Assembly (NCBI GenBank): GCA_965153355.1
Contig: OZ231126.1
Location: forward strand, 11,718,001 to 11,782,000
Length of the DNA: 64,000 nt
Reading direction: 5' to 3'
Source of the DNA: Flaccisagitta enflata
Lineage: Eukaryota; Chaetognatha; Sagittoidea; Aphragmophora
A program made the translations under genes and the position numbers. The notes beneath the pieces are model-generated. The model saw nothing but the letters and a program-made list of their open reading frames with translations, had not been told where the DNA came from and ran no database searches. This document shows positions 1 to 9,805 of this stretch, in pieces. Positions within the stretch are counted from its first letter, which is position 1, and each line of letters opens with the position of its first letter.

Positions 1-850
1 AAGTTCCCGTCGATGTCACAGATGTTGCAAAATTGAGCAATTTTTTATTTTCCTCATTATTTATCGTAAAAGTGGTGTAATACTTCATTCAGACAAATTT
101 TGCATATTAGCAAGCTCAATTACCATTAGACGTAGATTCTCATCTGTAAAAAAGCACTGTATGTTTTTTCTATAATTCATGATTTTATTAGGAAATCTTA
201 TATTCAAATGACTTAGATATTAAATTACTGATATTAATGAAAAAGTTTCCTGATGATTGCAGATCTTGTATCTTTAACTAGACCTGAACTTTAGCGACAC
301 AATTTTGATCAATAAAAAAAAGTACAAAAATTTCAATCAATCCAAACGTACAGTGTTTTTGTTCAGATGTATAGAAACTGCACTGAAAGATCATTTTCAA
401 TGGTTACCCATTTGAAACTTCAATATGACCCTAAAGATTTGAAATTTGTACTGCGGCTCATTGATAGAATTTTTGAAAAATAAATTCAGTGAACTAGGTT
501 GCAAAGTGTCATGTCTTCCATTTAGGCATCATGACCAGCGCTTTGATTTCCCGGTTTATATTGTGGTCCCTCTGGCATTTTGCTCATCTGAACTCCCACG
601 CAGACACTCGATTGAACCGAAATGAAAACGTTATTCAGAACCGCCTTTTTCCTAAAGAGTTTCACTCATCCTCATCCTCATCCATTTAAAGAGATATTTT
701 CATTAATAACAAAATGTTTGATAAAAAAGATGTTCCGTTCATTTTTTTAATGTTTTAATGATCGGATTAGTCTTCTTTAAAGTCACACACAAAAATCAGA
801 TTGAAGTTGAGACACGATTCGAGATTCGCCCGGCCAACTATAAGAATTAT
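1..850. other. AT-rich stretch, no gene seen
   Basis: No reading frame with coding character, no tandem repeat and no recognisable element end is visible here. The sequence is AT-rich with short homopolymers. It may be old repeat sequence or ordinary intergenic DNA; I cannot tell which. Confidence 0.5.
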
Positions 851-1462
851 GACAGCGTGCCCACGAAGCCAACATTTAGGGTATCAAAATGGGTCAAAAT
901 AGAAAACATGCATGAGTGAAAATTAAAAAAAAAGTGAATAAAAGTGATTGAGATAAGACATACATGATATTTGAAAGCAAAATTTGCATCCATTCAGCAA
1001 GAGATTCAGATTCAGCTTATTTCATTAAAGAAGATTTTCTGAAAATTTCTACATATTTCTTTTTTGTCACTGACAAGTGGTTGGTCGAAATTATAAGTTT
1101 GCATAGAAAATGAAAAAAATGAAAAACCAAAAGCATAGTTCTCTTCCTAAATCGCTTTTAAAGAGAACTATATCTTTGAAAATGCAAAATTTTTCTGGGT
1201 TTGGCTTTCTTATAATTTCGACCTCAGAAAAAAAAAAAGATGTCAACAAAATTTCACTAAAAATCTTTATTTTCTTGTCATTTTCTATGAGAGTTGCGTA
1301 TGCAAAAGGCAACTTCAAGCGTAAAATATAAAACAGACATACATAACAGGTGTATCCAGTGACAACTTTAGCGTTAAAAACATTTGTGGATGGATAATTA
1401 GTCCATTATTGATGCATAAGTGGGGTGTAGCACTTTATTTTTCCCTGGCAGATTTGACGTCA
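851..1462 (+). mobile_element. Interspersed element with 3-bp target duplication (copy 1)
   Basis: This block matches 51698-52512 from its first bases (GACAGCGTGCCCAC) to its last (TTTGACGTCA). It is flanked by TAT on both sides, while the other copy is flanked by TAG. Two copies with different 3-bp flanks define both borders precisely. The ends are not inverted repeats of each other. An internal short palindrome (tagttctctt ... aagagaacta) lies near 1137-1172. There is no coding capacity. It lacks about 200 bp that the second copy carries after the shared stretch ending near 1323. Confidence 0.8.
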
Positions 1463-1664
1463 TATGTAACACTTTGTGTGTTTCGGTTTTACAAGGTGTG
1501 AACATATTTCTTACAGTAAGCCCGGCGAATCTCGAATTGTGCCTTGAACAAGTGCTCTTGAGCAGACGTGTTTACGCGTGTGTCCGAGTGCGCGAAGTCC
1601 GTGAGTGCGCGTGCGAATGCGAGCACGACGAGAACTAACTCCTCAAGCCAAGAGAATGAGGAGC

Positions 1665-2113
1665 TTTTTAGTCGAGTGCACGCGACTACACCTTGCCGTG
1701 TTGGTTGGTCGGTCTGTCCGTTGGTCCATCACGTAATATTTTTAGAATTTTGATTTTTCAAGGTAATTCAAGGTAGTTGAGGGTATTTTAGGGTACTAAA
1801 GGATATTTTTTGTACTATGGTACTTTAGGGTACCTAAAATACTGTAGGTACTTAAGGTGCTTCAGGGTACATTAGGGTACTTTAGGGATCTTTTGGGTAT
1901 TTTCAGGAATTTTGGGTATTTACGGATATTTTCAGGTGTATTTGGATAAATTTTTGGGTACTTTAAGGCATTTGACCAATAAGGTGCGACGTGTGGATCG
2001 TCGAACGAATGCGTTACCCAACAGACCAACCAACCAACGGACACAGCCAGTTATAGAGGTGCTTTGTCGCACCTAAAAACGGAGCACGCGACTGTTGGCC
2101 TGTTGGGCTTGTT
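1665..2113 (+). mobile_element. HP-A hairpin element with HP-D nested inside
   Basis: The left end is TTTTTAGTCGAG followed by the partner arm CACGCGACT, then GTCC-like tetramers. An 11-12 bp 'gggtacttta' minisatellite fills 1760-1965. From about 1968 to 2080 an HP-D element lies on the minus strand and ends gtcgcacctaaaaac. The HP-A tail (cacgcgactgttggcc ... cttgttt) resumes immediately after it. One element has therefore inserted into another. Non-coding. Confidence 0.6.
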
Positions 2114-2306
2114 TGACTTGAACCACTCATTCTCTCCTCTCGATTTCTTTTTGTTGTTGCGACTTTCGGCCATCCATAAGTCTCCCTAAAACAACATTTT
2201 TTTCGCCAGTTAAACTCATCGCTAGTCCTTTTTCAAAATTTTGCAATCAATTTTACGCCCTCGTTCTCTTTACTAGAAAGCTTTTTTCGTCGGCAACTTA
2301 TTTTGA

Positions 2307-2497
2307 TTTTTAGTCGCGTGCACGCGACTCTACAACCCGCTTTGTCCGTCGGTTGGTCAGTTGGTCCGTCACACTCTACTTTTTTTTATGATTTTATTTC
2401 TTGGACCTCACTGCTCCTGCCCACGTTGTCTAGTGACTTCAAATATAGCCCCTGCCCACCCGCGCGCGACTTCGGTAGCCGTGTATCCGGCCTTGTT
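2307..2497 (+). mobile_element. HP-A hairpin element
   Basis: It runs from TTTTTAGTCGCGTGCACGCGACTC through a short GTCC/GGTT tract and the conserved middle (cctcactgctcctgccc) to ccgtgtatccggccttgtt. The 5' palindrome AGTCGCGTGCACGCGACT can fold on itself. A related string (CGCGCGCGACT) lies 40 bp before the other end. Non-coding. Confidence 0.75.
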
Positions 2498-2679
2498 GTG
2501 TCAGAAACTGATTTCAAGAAAGACAATATTTTACATGAATAAAGCCGTCAATTCAGCGTAACATGCTTCAGAAGTTGAGAATGACTAAGCCTTTAAAACA
2601 ATGGAAATAGTCGCAAAAGCATCAGATGGTCCACGCTACCCGTGCCCTGCCCTAGTAGGTTGTAATAAAAGTTGGGGGA

Positions 2680-3060
2680 GGGAGCAAGGCAGCGGCCCCA
2701 AAGGGGTTTGATGACCTGTGCTTTCACACAAATGAGGAATTTTCTCCTTCTCCTCGAGCAATAGGGATTTGGGCCTTTGGGCTGGGATCTAGGCCTTGGG
2801 ACTGGGGTTTGGACCTCGGGGCTGGGATTTGGGCCTCAAAGCTAGGATCTGAGCTTTGAGTATAGGATTTTGGCCTCGAGGATGGGATTGGGCTTTGAAG
2901 CTGGGATATTGGCCACGAGACTGGAATTTGGGCCTCAAAGCTAGGATTTGAGTCGAGGGAGAGGGGGGGGGATGGAAAGGAGAAGAATGAGAGGAAGAAA
3001 ATTCCCCATATGTGTGAAAGCTTAGGTCATCGACCCCTTCGGGGCCGCTGCCCAACAAAG
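2680..3060. mobile_element. GGCC-ended element with minisatellite core
   Basis: The left end (ggcagcggccccaaagggg, then tgatgacctgtgctttcacac) and the right end (gtgtgaaagcttaggtcatcgaccccttcggggccgctgcc) are inverted copies of each other. Between them lies a degenerate repeat of about 20 bp (gggatctgggcctcaaagct). The long minus-strand reading frame here is repeat translation. Confidence 0.75.
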
Positions 3061-3377
3061 CAAAATGATGAACGGAAACGATAAGAACAGAAACGAACAG
3101 AACGAACAGAACGAACAGAACAAACAGAATGAACAGAAACGAACAGAAACAAACAGAAAAAAACAGAAACGATAAGAACAAGTCGTGTGCGAGAGAGCAG
3201 GGGCAGGATTTGAGTAACCAAAGCATTTGGACAGGAGCACTACCTAGAGCATTTGGGCAGGAGCAGTAGCTAGAGCATTCAGGCAGGAGCAGTGAGGCGA
3301 AAGACCGCAAAATAACACTTGTAAGAAACCAGCCTGTCAGGCTTTAGATCTGCCCTCTCAGGCCTGAAATCTGCCAA

Positions 3378-3633
3378 CGCACCTCTATAACTGGCTTTGT
3401 CCGTTGGTCTGTCGGTCGGTCGGTAAGTAAAGTAACAAGGCAAAGTAGGCCAATAAGGTGCACTGTGTGGATCGTCGAGCGAATGCGTTACCGACCAACC
3501 GACCGACCCCCAGGCCCTCTCAGGCTTGAAATCTGCCCTCTCAGGCCTAAAATCTGCCCTCTCATGATCTCAGGCCTGAAATCTGTCCATCCGCACGCGA
3601 CTTCGGTAGCCGTGTATCCGGCCTTGTTTTCAT
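3378..3633. mobile_element. Composite of HP-D and HP-A fragments around caggcct repeats
   Basis: An HP-D hairpin-side fragment (cacctctataactggctttgtccg) abuts the opposite end of another HP-D copy (aacaaggcaaagtaggccaataaggtg). Then comes a short caggcctgaaatctgcc array, then the HP-A distal end (ccgcacgcgacttcggtagccg ... ggccttgtt). The pieces look like successive insertions and truncations. Confidence 0.5.
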
Positions 3634-4190
3634 CACTATCTTCGCTCGCGCTGATGTTATTTAAACCCAATGATTTTTTTTCTTTTGTTAGTTTCATTCT
3701 TTTTGAAATGGATACAATTTTTTTTTCGATTCAATTAGCAAAGCGTTTCTATCATTCCTACAAACTTTGGCTCAAATTTTGTTTCCATGCTAAAAAGATT
3801 CGAGATTTGATCGCCAACATACCAAAACATCAAGGGAAGGGATGTGGAAGTAAGGAAGCGGTCGATTATCGTGCCGCTTCCACCGCTTCCGCTTCTTCTT
3901 ATATTTTGTAGTTCAATTACTGAGCCACAAAATTTGAAGCGGTCAATCTCCTTTTAAATCCTTAATCTAGGGCCAGACCAAGAAACTGTTCGACCAAAAA
4001 ATAGTCGAAACAACCAACAAACCAACCAACCAATCAACAAACCAACCAACCATCTGACATAACATTCGTTTGACCGATTGATAGATTGATACGCCGCGCC
4101 ATGACGCTATGACGTGACTGAGGAGGCTACGACGTTTTTGTGTCAGTACCTGAGTACATCCCGCAAACGTATTCTTCCACCCGATCGAGC

Positions 4191-4395
4191 TTTCTAGTCG
4201 CGAGCAAGCGACTGTATAATCAATTTGTTTGTCGGTCCATTGATCTGTCAGTCAGTCCGTCTATCTAATATGTTTGATTTTTTTTGGCAATTACTATGGA
4301 TGTTTTTGGTTTTTTTTCTTTTTGCATTTCGGCGCCTACTCTTGTGCTCCCGCACGCACCTTTGGAAATTTGTTTATCTGCGACCCGGCCTTGTT
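4191..4395 (+). mobile_element. Degraded HP-A hairpin element
   Basis: The left end ctagtcgcgagcaagcgact keeps the palindrome, with mismatches. It is followed by gtccattgatctgtcagtcagtccgtc, and the right end is cgacccggccttgttt. It lies inside a 185-codon open frame, which I read as chance, since its translation is mostly element sequence. Confidence 0.55.
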
Positions 4396-4926
4396 TCTTT
4401 CTCAGTCCTCTCCTCTCGTCTTTCTATCATTTCTTACGTTTCACTTATCCTTTTGCCTCCAAAAGAGAGACCGAATTTTTCCCCCTCATTTTGTTTTGGG
4501 CGGTATCTTTTTTTTGAATATTCTAAATTGTTAAAAAAAGTTTTTAAAATGTGGCGTGGATCTGACTGTCTATGTTCTTGTCCGATCACGAACCGCATGA
4601 ACATATCAAATCAAAAGACATACAACATATGTAAACAATTGTACAGTGCAATACTTACAAAAATTATTCTTTTAATTCTTTGCGTTTTAAGTATGGGTTT
4701 TCTCATGAGACATGATGAGACCTTCATGGTCGCACTAGAGATATCGCAGTATGGTCGGATGGGCGGGCACCACCACTTGTAGAAATGCAAGGTGTTCTAG
4801 CCTAGGACACATCCAAAAATAGGTCTTATATTCTTCAGTTGTTAATGTCTAAATCACTAATAATAAAACCGATACGAGCCCACGTAAACCCATCCCCGAT
4901 TTAGCAACGCAATTAGCGAAAACAAG

Positions 4927-5267
4927 TACCGTATCTTTTCTAAAAAGCGCCCCCCCTCCAAAAAGCGCCCCCCCCCCTCTTTTTTTCTTAGTGTTATACT
5001 TTTCAGAAGAGATTTGAACAGAAATATTGAGTAAAATGATGATATGAAACAACACAATGAGCCAGTTTCAAAGACTTTCAAACAGATATATGCAAGGAAT
5101 ATCTCCATTTTGAGTCAAATTTAGCATTTTGGTAGCCTTTCATGAAAAAGATAGACTGAATGACAGTATATCTACAATATAAAGGGGGCGCTAATTGGAG
5201 GGTTAAATAGCCAAGTTCTATTTCAATTTCAAAAGCGCCCGGGGCGCTTTTTAGAAAAAATACGGTA
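4927..5267. mobile_element. GCGCCCC MITE bounded by TACCGTAT inverted repeats
   Basis: The left end TACCGTATCTTTTCTAAAAA is followed by gcgccccccctcc. The right end is gcgctttttagaaaaaatacggta. The terminal inverted repeats are about 27 bp. The inside carries further GCGCCCC/GGGGCGC blocks, among them a GCGCCCGGGGCGC palindrome at 5233-5248. A related copy sits at 20519-20872. Non-coding. Confidence 0.75.
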
Positions 5268-5613
5268 TCTAGTGTTTGGACAGACAGATCTTACGACAGA
5301 CGCACCTCCTATGGGCCAGTTACACGGCCAGCCAAGTCGTGTGCTGGTGGGTAGAGGCAAGGCGCCTACCAAACATTTTGGCAGAGGCAGTAGTATGTAT
5401 TCAAAGCACAGGCTTTTTTCATCTAATTAAGCGATTGGAAAATCTCCTGCCAAGGAAAAAAGCAAGTCCATGAGACAACGCTGCGTACTCGGGTTAAAAC
5501 CTCAGAAATAAACAGAAAATCTTTGGCTGACATGATCAAAATGAATAGGAAATGTAACATTTCAAGACCGACGGATGGACAAAGTGATCTGAAGTTCAGC
5601 GAAGCATGATACT

Positions 5614-6063
5614 AACAAGGCCGGATACACGGGCCAAGACGTTGCGCCGGGCGTTATCAATTCCTATCCCTAGCTCTATCAGACCTTTCCCTAGCTCCAT
5701 CAGACCTATCCCTAGCTCTATCAGACCTACCCGAGCTCTATCAGACCTATCCCGAGCTCTATCTGACCCATCCCAAGCTCTATCTGACCTATCCCGAGCT
5801 CTGTCAGACCTATGCTCAGCTCTATCAGACCTACCCCCAGCCCTATCAGACCTATCACCAGCTCTATCAGACCTATCCCAGCGCAATCAGACCTATCCCC
5901 AGTTCTACTAGACCTAACCGTACCTGAATATTTTAGTGAATGAAATGACGAGTAACATCAATGATTTCAAACATTTTCAGCGATTTTTCATTCGAGCGTG
6001 ACGGACGGACGGATGTACGGACGGACAAAGCTTCTTATAGAGGCACTATGGCGCACCTAAAAA
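5614..6063 (-). mobile_element. HP-C hairpin element with minisatellite core
   Basis: Read on the minus strand it starts TTTTTAGGTGCGCCATAGTGCC, then ctctataagaagctttgtccg and GTCC units. It then holds a tandem repeat of about 17-20 bp (gataggtctgatagagct, 5660-5900) and ends ggcccgtgtatccggccttgtt. A homologous copy with the same minisatellite lies in the opposite orientation at 37248-37996. Confidence 0.75.
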
Positions 6064-6228
6064 CAAGGCCGGATACACGGCAGGACAGTCGCGGACGGTT
6101 GGACAGGAGCTGTAATGCGAGAACCGCCCGGAATTCAAAAATGTGATGGACGGACGGACGGACGGACGGACCGACCTACCGACCGACCGACACAGCAAGG
6201 TGTAGAGTCGCGTGTCCGCGACTAAAAA
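6062..6228 (-). mobile_element. Short HP-A-type hairpin element (GCGGAC subtype)
   Basis: On the minus strand the end is TTTTTAGTCGCGGACACGCGACTC, and the distal end carries ccGTCCGCGACTgt before ccgtgtatccggccttgtt. The ten bases AGTCGCGGAC are perfectly complementary to that distal site. It starts where the HP-C element at 5614-6063 stops, so the two are immediate neighbours. Confidence 0.75.
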
Positions 6229-6340
6229 GCCAAAATGTGTCTGGCCGTGTTTCTCGACTTAAGGGAAGGATGAATAACCTCCAAATTGTACAGATGCCGT
6301 CACGCACAAACATCAGGGGCACTGGGACCTCGCTCCGTGA

Positions 6341-6583
6341 TTTTTAGTCGCGTGCACGCGACTCTACTCCTTGCTTTGTCCGTCCGTCGGTTGGTCGGTC
6401 GGTTGGTCGGTTGGTCACGCTTTTACTTTTTTTATCAATTTTATTTCTTTAGGTCATTTTGGGTCATATAAGAGTTTACTAAGTCATTCTAAGTCATTTT
6501 AAGTCATTCTAAGTTATTCTAAGTCATTCTAAGTCATTCTAAATGTAAGTCTCGCATGCGACTTATAGGTGTTGGCCTTGTTT
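6341..6583 (+). mobile_element. HP-A hairpin element with 10-bp agtcattcta core
   Basis: The left end is TTTTTAGTCGCGTGCACGCGACTC. The middle is filled by about ten degenerate agtcattcta/agtcatttta units (6450-6545). The end is ctcgcatgcgacttataggtgttggccttgtt. Its last bases merge into the first bases of the following HP-E element. Confidence 0.65.
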
Positions 6584-6964
6584 TAGATGCATCCGTCAGG
6601 AATGCATCACTATTAGAGGGTCTATCCGTCCCTCTGTACGTCCATCCATCTGGTCGTCCGTCCGTCCGTCCATCCATCCATCCATCCGTCCGTCCGTCCG
6701 TCCGTCTGTCCGTCTGTTACGCCTGTGCAAAAACATCGATTCTCGGCTGTTTTTGGCCATGGTGAGATCCAATACTAAATAGTAAATAATATGATCGACT
6801 GGCGTGTTTTGGGTGCCTCCTATGCTACTTTGTCGTTTCATCTGTCGGTTTGTCCATCTGTCTCTCCAATGGAGAGTCTCCATCTATGTCACATATTTAG
6901 CACCAAATTCAACACCCGCGGCGACACAGTTCGAACGCACCATTGCCCGGTTGGGCTTGTTTTT
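6581..6964 (+). mobile_element. HP-E hairpin element
   Basis: It begins TTTTAGATGCATCC and a partner arm GGAATGCATC, then GTCC/ATCC tetramers (6625-6710). It ends acgcaccattgcccggttgggcttgttttt. A related copy on the other strand (23000-23260) shares the gaatgcatc hairpin and the 'gtttttggc/gccgaaaaac' middle. The inner complementary site seen in other subfamilies is not clear here. Confidence 0.6.
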
Positions 6965-7120
6965 ACAATACAGTAAAAGCAGTTCCTTGGCTGCATTCGT
7001 AATATCTCTCGTCAGCACCCAATTCTTTTGTCTTTTGCTTGCTTAACAGAGTGTGTCCACACGTAGGTCATCCGGCCTTAACCTTAAAGTTACGTTGCAT
7101 CTTTGGTAGAATTAAATCCG

Positions 7121-7271
7121 TTTTTAGTCGCAGGCCATGTCCATCGGTCGGTGGCGTCTTATTTTTTTCGTGTTTTTTACCTCACTGCTTCTGCCCAAAT
7201 GGTGTAGTGACCTCAAATACGGCCCCTGCCCAACCGCACTCGACATGGGTAGCCGCGTATACGGCCTTGTT
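7121..7271 (+). mobile_element. Truncated HP-A hairpin element
   Basis: The start TTTTTAGTCGCAGGCC has lost its palindromic partner and most of the GTCC tract. The distal half (ctcactgcttctgcccaaat ... ggtagccgcgtatacggccttgtt) is intact. A deletion between the hairpin and the tract is the simplest reading. Confidence 0.6.
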
Positions 7272-7345
7272 CTTTGTTTGCTCAATTGCGCCACTGTAGT
7301 TGTCAATATAGGGCCCTGTCTACAATCTACAGGCGAGAACGGTTT

Positions 7346-7845
7346 TCAGGCAGCGACCCCGAAGGGGACAAAGTCCTGTAGAACACAGGGGGACTTTTGT
7401 TTGTCTGTTCATCCATTCGTCCATTCGTCTGTTCATCCATTATTCCCCCCAGGCTCTTTCAGGCCTGAAAATTGCCCTCTCAGGCCTGAAATCTGCCCTC
7501 TCAGGTTTTGAATCTGCCCTCTCAGGCCTTAGATCTGCCCTATCAGGCCTGAAATCTGCCCTCTCAGGCCTGAAACCTGGCCTCTCAGGCCTTAAATCTG
7601 TCCTCTCATATTCAAGGCCTGAGAGGGCAGATTTCAGGCCTGAGAGGGCCTGGGGGGGGGGACTGACGGACGGATGGACGAATGGACAAATGGCCGTACA
7701 AAAGTCCCCCTGTGTTTTAGAGGACTTTGTTCCCTTCGGGGCCGCTGCCCTGCTTCCTCTCATTCTGATTCATGACCATGCAAAGCAGGGCAACGGATAT
7801 CGCTAACCACATATTGCCCTTGGGCGACCTGATTGGCCTTCTTGC
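7346..7845. mobile_element. GGCC-ended element with caggcct minisatellite
   Basis: The left end is ggcagcgaccccgaagggga, then caaagtcctgtagaacacaggggg. The right end is the inverted counterpart, cccctgtgttttagaggactttgttcccttcggggccgctgccctgctt. The core is a repeat of about 20 bp (ctcaggcctgaaatctgcc) that switches orientation near 7610. Outside the right end lies an outer module (gcagggcaacggatatcgctaaccacatattgccc), seen in other copies as part of a longer terminal repeat. Confidence 0.75.
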
Positions 7846-8024
7846 TGACATAACAGCACCTTCAATATCCCTTGGGCAATTCCGCATTACTGGATTTTTT
7901 TTTTTGCCCCCGATCAAACCTTAGATTTCTTTTTGGCAACTTGTATACAATTTTTCCCCCTTTTCCATTCCCTCCCTCTTTCTCTTCAATTCCGTCTTTC
8001 CAAACTGTTTCACTTTCCACCTTC

Positions 8025-8026
8025 CG

Positions 8027-8091
<65 letters not shown>

Positions 8092-8119
8092 GCTGTTGCT
8101 GTTGTTGTTGTTGTTGTTG
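8025..8119. repeat. GTT trinucleotide microsatellite
   Basis: About 30 GTT units, with two GCT variants near the right end. It directly precedes an HP-B element. The open frames here (poly-Cys, poly-Val, or poly-Gln on the minus strand) are repeat translation. Confidence 0.95.
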
Positions 8120-8137
8120 GTCTTCTCTCACCTCTTC

Positions 8138-8352
8138 TTTTTTAGTTGCGGACACGCAACTCTATAAGAGGCTTTGTCCGTCCGTCCGTCCGTCTGTCCG
8201 TCGGTCCGTTGGTCCGTCTGTCACGCTCGAGTTGTCAGGCCCGTGCTGAAAACGCGAGTGTGTTTGAGGGGGGTGTGGTTGGGATGAGGCTGGGGGTTGG
8301 ATGCCCCTGCCCATCCGTCCGCAACGATATTGTGATCCCGCGTCACTTGTTT
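8138..8352 (+). mobile_element. HP-B hairpin element
   Basis: The left end TTTTTAGTTGCGGACACGCAACTC is followed by tataagaggctttgtccg and a GTCC tract. The distal end gcccctgcccatccGTCCGCAAC is exactly complementary to GTTGCGGAC of the hairpin, then gatattgtgatcccgcgtcacttgtt. This GCGTCACTTG ending is an alternative to the more common GGCCTTGTT. Confidence 0.75.
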
Positions 8353-9012
8353 TCCTCTTTCTCTTTTTATTGCTTTACTTCTGTTTTTTGTCTTTTCTGG
8401 TTTTACTTGTTCTTCTTTCTCTTTGTCTTTTTCTTTTTCTTTCTTTTTCTTTTTTTTCTTTCTTTTTTTCTTTCTTTTTCTTTTTTTCTCTTTTCTTTTT
8501 CTTTTTCTTTTTCTTTTTTCTTTTTCTTTTTCTTTTTTCTTTGTTTTCTTTTTTTTTTTTTTTTTCTTTTTTTCTTTTTTTTTCTTTTTTTTCTTTTTTT
8601 TCTTTTTTTTTTTTCTTTTTTTCTTTTTTTTCTTTTTTTCTTTTTTTTCTTTTTTTCTTTTTTTTCTTTTTCTTTTTTTTCTTTTTTTTCTTTTTTTTCT
8701 TTTTTTTTTTTTTTTCTTTTTTTTCTTTTTGTCTTTTTGTCTTTTTGTCTTTTTTGTATTTTTGTCTTTTTTGTCTTTTTTTTCTTTATTTTCTTTTTTA
8801 TCTTTTTTTTTTTTTTTCTTTCCTTTTTTTCTTTTTTTCTTTTTCTTTTTTTTTTCTTTTTTTCTTTTTTTTCTTTATTTTCTTTATTTTCTAATTTTCT
8901 TTTTTTTTATTTATTTTCTTTTTTTTTATGTTTTTCTGTTTTTTCTGTGTTTTTTTTCTGTTTTCTTTTTCTTTTTCTTTTTTTTTCTTTTTTTTCTTCT
9001 TCCTCTTCTTTA
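8351..9012. repeat. About 660-bp T-rich polypyrimidine tract
   Basis: Almost uninterrupted CTTT/CTTTTTT units on the + strand, with occasional G or A only towards the right part. It lies between two HP-B elements whose distal halves are close copies of each other. Phe-rich open frames in all + frames are repeat artefacts. Confidence 0.95.
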
Positions 9013-9262
9013 CTGGAGGACACGCAACTCCAGAGACTTTGTCTGTCCGTTGGTCCGTCGGTCCGTCAATCCGTTGGTCACGCTCGAGTTGTCACGCTCG
9101 AGTTGAAAACGCGAAAAGCGCGTATTTATGACGCTGCAGTTGGTATCGTTTGTGTGTGAGTGTGTTGGAGGGGGTTTGGGGGTGTGGTTGGGGTGAGGCT
9201 GGGGGTTGGATGCCCCTGCCCACCCGTCCGCAACGATATTGTGACCCCGCGTCACTTGTTTC
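9012..9262 (+). mobile_element. Second HP-B hairpin element
   Basis: ggaGGACACGCAACTCcagagac, a GTCC tract, a doubled cacgctcgagttg, and the same long tail as at 8230-8352 (tgggggttggatgcccctgccc ... cgcaacgatattgtgaccccgcgtcacttgtt). Its first hairpin arm has been lost at the junction with the polypyrimidine tract. Confidence 0.65.
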
Positions 9263-9472
9263 TTCTTCTTCATCTCGTCCTGCTTCCTTCTCTTTCTCAA
9301 AGGAAATTCAAGACCTCTGGTAAAACAAACACGGTATTCGAATTTAGAACAGGTTTCGCGATTTTCGATGTAAACGAATCCAAAACTCACACTGTTTTTT
9401 CGATATTCGTTTATACAAATTAGAATGTTCACATGTTTGAAGATTAAGCGAGAGTAAAGTCAATCCTCGAGT

Positions 9473-9805
9473 TTACAGTCGCGTGAACGCGACTCTAGAA
9501 GCCGCTATGTCGGTCTGTCGGTCTGTCGGTCACATTTTTTGAATATAGCTTAAATCTTCATTTTAAAGGAACTTAAGGGTACTTTAGAGTACTTCAGGGT
9601 AATTTAGGGTACTTAAGAGTACTTTAGGGTACTTAAGGGTGCTACAGGTATTAAGGGTACTAACAGGGTACTTTAGGTACTTTTGGGTACTTGAGGGTAC
9701 TTAAGGGTATTTAAGGTACTTTAGGGTACTTTAGAGTACCACAGGGTATTTTAGGGTTCATTAGGTACTTAAGGGTACTTTAGAGTACTTTAGGGTACTT
9801 TTAAT
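9473..9805 (+). mobile_element. HP-A hairpin end with gggtacttta minisatellite
   Basis: The start agtcgcgtgaacgcgactctag is followed by ccgctatgtcggtctgtcgg. About 250 bp of degenerate 'gggtactttag/gggtacttaag' units of 11-12 bp then run to about 9805. The same minisatellite sits inside the HP-A copy at 1665-2113. I do not see the distal end; the tract passes into ttacctttacctttatt repeats. Confidence 0.6.

Noticed and set aside
2789-3310. 173-codon minus frame with Pro/Gln repeats
   Set aside because: Translation of the caggcct-type minisatellite of a GGCC-ended element plus a short aacagaacg repeat.
3465-3911. 148-codon + frame
   Set aside because: Its first half is HP element sequence and its end shows no domain; openness is likely by chance.
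4225-4782. 185-codon + frame with hydrophobic stretches
   Set aside because: It starts within a decayed HP-A element, and its hydrophobic runs come from T-rich DNA.
8146-9159. 337-codon + frame, Phe-rich
   Set aside because: It consists of two HP-B elements joined by a polypyrimidine tract, with no coding signal outside them.
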